From: Lactobacillus sp. ESL0791 | GTDB lineage: Bacteria > Bacillota > Bacilli > Lactobacillales > Lactobacillaceae | NCBI RefSeq assembly: GCF_029433255.1 | Contig: NZ_JAQTHU010000001.1 | Coordinates: forward strand, 2,232,001 to 2,296,000 | DNA: 64,000 nucleotides | Reading direction: 5' to 3' | Shown here: positions 63,797 through 64,000 of the stretch, one piece after another | How positions within the stretch are numbered: the first letter of the stretch is position 1 | Layout of the letters: each line of letters opens with the position of its first letter | Program-made: the position numbers and the translations under genes | Notes under the pieces: model-generated | The model's database searches: none | The model's input: the letters and a program-made list of their open reading frames with translations, nothing else | Told to the model about the DNA's origin: nothing

Positions 63797-64000
63797 TTAT
63801 ATATTTATTTGATGCCGAATTGTTTTCAAATCAAGATTTTTAGGTGAATTAATATGATCTAGAACCGATGTAAGTGTTAAAGTTGCGTCTTTACTCATAA
63901 TAGCATCATATATTTGTTGGTGTTCAGCAATAACTTCCTTTTTGCGGTTAGAATTTTTATATGCGTTAATTGCAAGCAACTTAATCATATACGAATAACG
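63797..64000 (-). CDS. GntR/FadR-family regulator, C-terminal end (N-terminus beyond right edge)
   Basis: The visible 67 residues, open to the right edge, read like the end of an FCD ligand-binding domain: NSNRKKEVIAEHQQIYDAIMSKDATLTLTSVLDHI, with the conserved EHxxIYxAI helix. The DNA-binding part lies outside the window. FCD proteins bind small organic acids; the target is unknown. It is not of the HutC type expected for NagR. Confidence 0.75.
   Translation of the reverse strand, partial: RYSYMIKLLAINAYKNSNRKKEVIAEHQQIYDAIMSKDATLTLTSVLDHINSPKNLDLKTIRHQINI

Noticed and set aside
1..64000. tRNA or rRNA genes
   Set aside because: I found no cloverleaf with a T-loop and CCA-side stem; one GTTCAAAC at about 61190 belongs to the attenuator hairpin.

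Overview
The window looks like a chromosomal segment of a low-GC lactic acid bacterium, most likely Lactobacillus in the strict sense. The signs are a dltXABCD operon, the short AmaP / DUF2273 / Asp23 cluster, a CbpB-type CBS protein, a fused GlnP with two binding domains, a YSIRK surface protein, a Wzy-dependent polysaccharide cluster and many PTS genes. The species cannot be fixed from the sequence. I see no rRNA, tRNA or CRISPR array.

Layout. 0-0.9 kb: start of a surface protein that runs off the left edge. 1.8-12 kb: a sugar island on the minus strand, with a LevR/ManR-type sigma54 activator, a sigma54 (-24/-12) promoter, a mannose-family PTS with two EIIA and two EIIB proteins plus one EIIC and one EIID, a GH172 (DUF2961) enzyme and a large (alpha/alpha)6-barrel-like protein. 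12.3-12.5 kb: an orphan small RNA gene with its own promoter and terminator. 12.6-18 kb: the dlt operon (lipoteichoic acid D-alanylation) ending in a serine hydrolase, then two envelope genes. 19.7-20.05 kb: a tandem pair of small-RNA-like elements. 20.1-23.8 kb: cbpB and glnPQ. 23.8-25.8 kb: a TetR regulator with an HXXEE membrane protein, and a membrane-bound XRE regulator. 26-32.2 kb: a metal P-type ATPase, then a LanFEG-type ABC transporter with its own two-component system. 32.3-40 kb: VanZ-like protein and a compact exopolysaccharide operon. 40.6-46.5 kb: Na+/H+ antiporter, CPBP protease, YdcF-like protein, MacB/FtsX-type ABC protein and a DUF2087 protein. 46.5-48.6 kb: an FMN-binding flavoprotein reductase under a probable cre site. 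48.8-55.7 kb: nucleoside uptake (two BMP lipoproteins, NupOPQ-like ABC) and a nucleoside hydrolase. 55.8-57.1 kb: two toxin-antitoxin modules. 57.2-61.3 kb: an acyltransferase and a TrpXYZ-like ABC transporter. 61.4-64 kb: nagB behind two NagR-type operators, the amaP-DUF2273-asp23 cluster, an IS3-like relic and the end of a GntR/FCD regulator.

How it fits together. The sugar island is a self-contained uptake and cleavage pathway: activator, enhancer-dependent promoter, transporter and two cytoplasmic glycosidase-like proteins without signal peptides, which suggests that a phosphorylated glycoside is cut inside the cell. The nucleoside block imports and cleaves nucleosides. The dlt, polysaccharide, acyltransferase and LanFEG blocks all bear on the envelope and on resistance to cationic peptides.

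The most interesting signal is regulatory. The TrpXYZ-like operon is preceded by a promoter, a Shine-Dalgarno site, a 21-codon leader peptide whose end is packed with Tyr and Phe codons, a candidate antiterminator and an intrinsic terminator. This is the layout of ribosome-mediated attenuation and points to aromatic amino acids as substrate. Other points of interest are the orphan RNA at 12.4 kb, the tandem RNAs at 19.8 kb, and a toxin-antitoxin module bracketed by 38-bp perfect repeats.
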